A stretch of DNA of 64,000 nt from Nonomuraea thailandensis (GTDB lineage: Bacteria; Actinomycetota; Actinomycetes; Streptosporangiales; Streptosporangiaceae): positions 682,001 to 746,000 of the forward strand of contig NZ_JAMZEB010000002.1 in NCBI RefSeq assembly GCF_024172165.1. Direction: 5' to 3'. Below the pieces are notes generated by a model that saw only the letters and a list, made by a program, of their open reading frames with translations, did not search any database and was not told the DNA's origin. Below, piece by piece: positions 63,878 to 64,000 of this stretch (within the stretch, counting starts at the first letter, position 1; every line of letters begins with the position of its first letter). Both the position numbers and the translations under genes were made by a program.

Positions 63878-64000
63878 ATGAGGAAGCACATCCTGATCGT
63901 CGGTGGCGGATACGTCGGCATGTACACCGCGATGGGGCTGCGTAAGCTGGTCCGTTCCGGCGAGGTGACCGTCACCGTGGTCGACCCGCGCGGCTACATG
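63878..64000 (+). CDS. NADH dehydrogenase-2-like FAD oxidoreductase (partial, 5' end)
   Basis: 41 residues to the window edge. HILIVGGGYVGMYTAMGLRK is the FAD Rossmann motif and VTVTVVDPRGYM the strand with the ribose-binding Asp, as in type II NADH dehydrogenases of actinomycetes. These are single-subunit, non-proton-pumping enzymes feeding menaquinone. AAAGGAGA precedes the ATG by 7-8 bases. The rest of the gene is beyond the window. Confidence 0.8.
   Translation, partial: MRKHILIVGGGYVGMYTAMGLRKLVRSGEVTVTVVDPRGYM

Overview
The window is very GC-rich and has the gene style of a large-genome filamentous actinomycete, probably a Streptosporangiales member such as Nonomuraea. That placement is inferred from gene content and style and is not proven. 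Supporting signs are pervasive third-position GC, many GTG and TTG starts, apparent leaderless transcripts (a TANNNT -10 box 5-8 bases before the start codon), an F420-type luciferase-like enzyme, a large LuxR/LAL regulator and a eukaryotic-type glutamine synthetase. No rRNA, tRNA, CRISPR array, integrase or intact transposon was found.

Layout. 1-5170: a NACHT NTPase cut by the left edge, a diiron ferritin-like protein divergent from a TetR regulator, two paralogous secreted lysozyme-fold hydrolases and a glutathione-peroxidase-like gene. 5167-13841: a LAL-type LuxR regulator translationally coupled to an alpha/beta hydrolase, an M29/NicX-like metalloprotein, then a LacI regulator divergent from a shared carbohydrate-ABC ATPase (MsiK-like) with LacI-style boxes in the gap, and an SDR. 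13868-20661: a soluble-glucose-dehydrogenase-like lipoprotein, a carboxymuconolactone-decarboxylase-fold protein, a lipoprotein plus a large divergent FtsH-like membrane AAA protease, and TerC. 20770-27277: FAD oxidase, small lipoprotein, GSII, aldehyde dehydrogenase, GalU, an APH-family kinase and a DUF1876 protein. 27833-34084: a 2083-residue secreted RHS/YD-repeat protein ending in an Ala/Arg octapeptide array.

35011-43180 is the most distinctive block. It is a tight five-gene operon of SWIM zinc-finger protein, DUF5691 protein, MoxR AAA ATPase, DUF5682 protein and VWA protein. Three of the four junctions are 4-base stop/start overlaps. The fourth appears to have been an ATGA overlap that tandem duplication of the VWA start region has since spread apart. 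The DUF5682 protein carries two GxxH motifs like those of the TIKI/TraB hydrolase superfamily. I read the block as a MoxR/VWA chaperone-effector system of unknown physiological role.

43290-64000: a drug-efflux MFS divergent from its TetR regulator with multiple palindromic operators; an MFS exporter with an enolase-superfamily protein that lacks the catalytic lysines; an ankyrin protein; an ArsR regulator whose predicted operator is repeated in front of an LLM oxidoreductase gene; an LCP ligase; a crotonase and two hydrolases; sbcD-sbcC; an epimerase; a frameshifted RibD-C pseudogene; HAD and MHS transporter genes; and the start of an NDH-2-like oxidoreductase. Tandem repeats are concentrated around 34165-42014, and two genes (27318-27512 and 61418-61743) look like decayed remnants.
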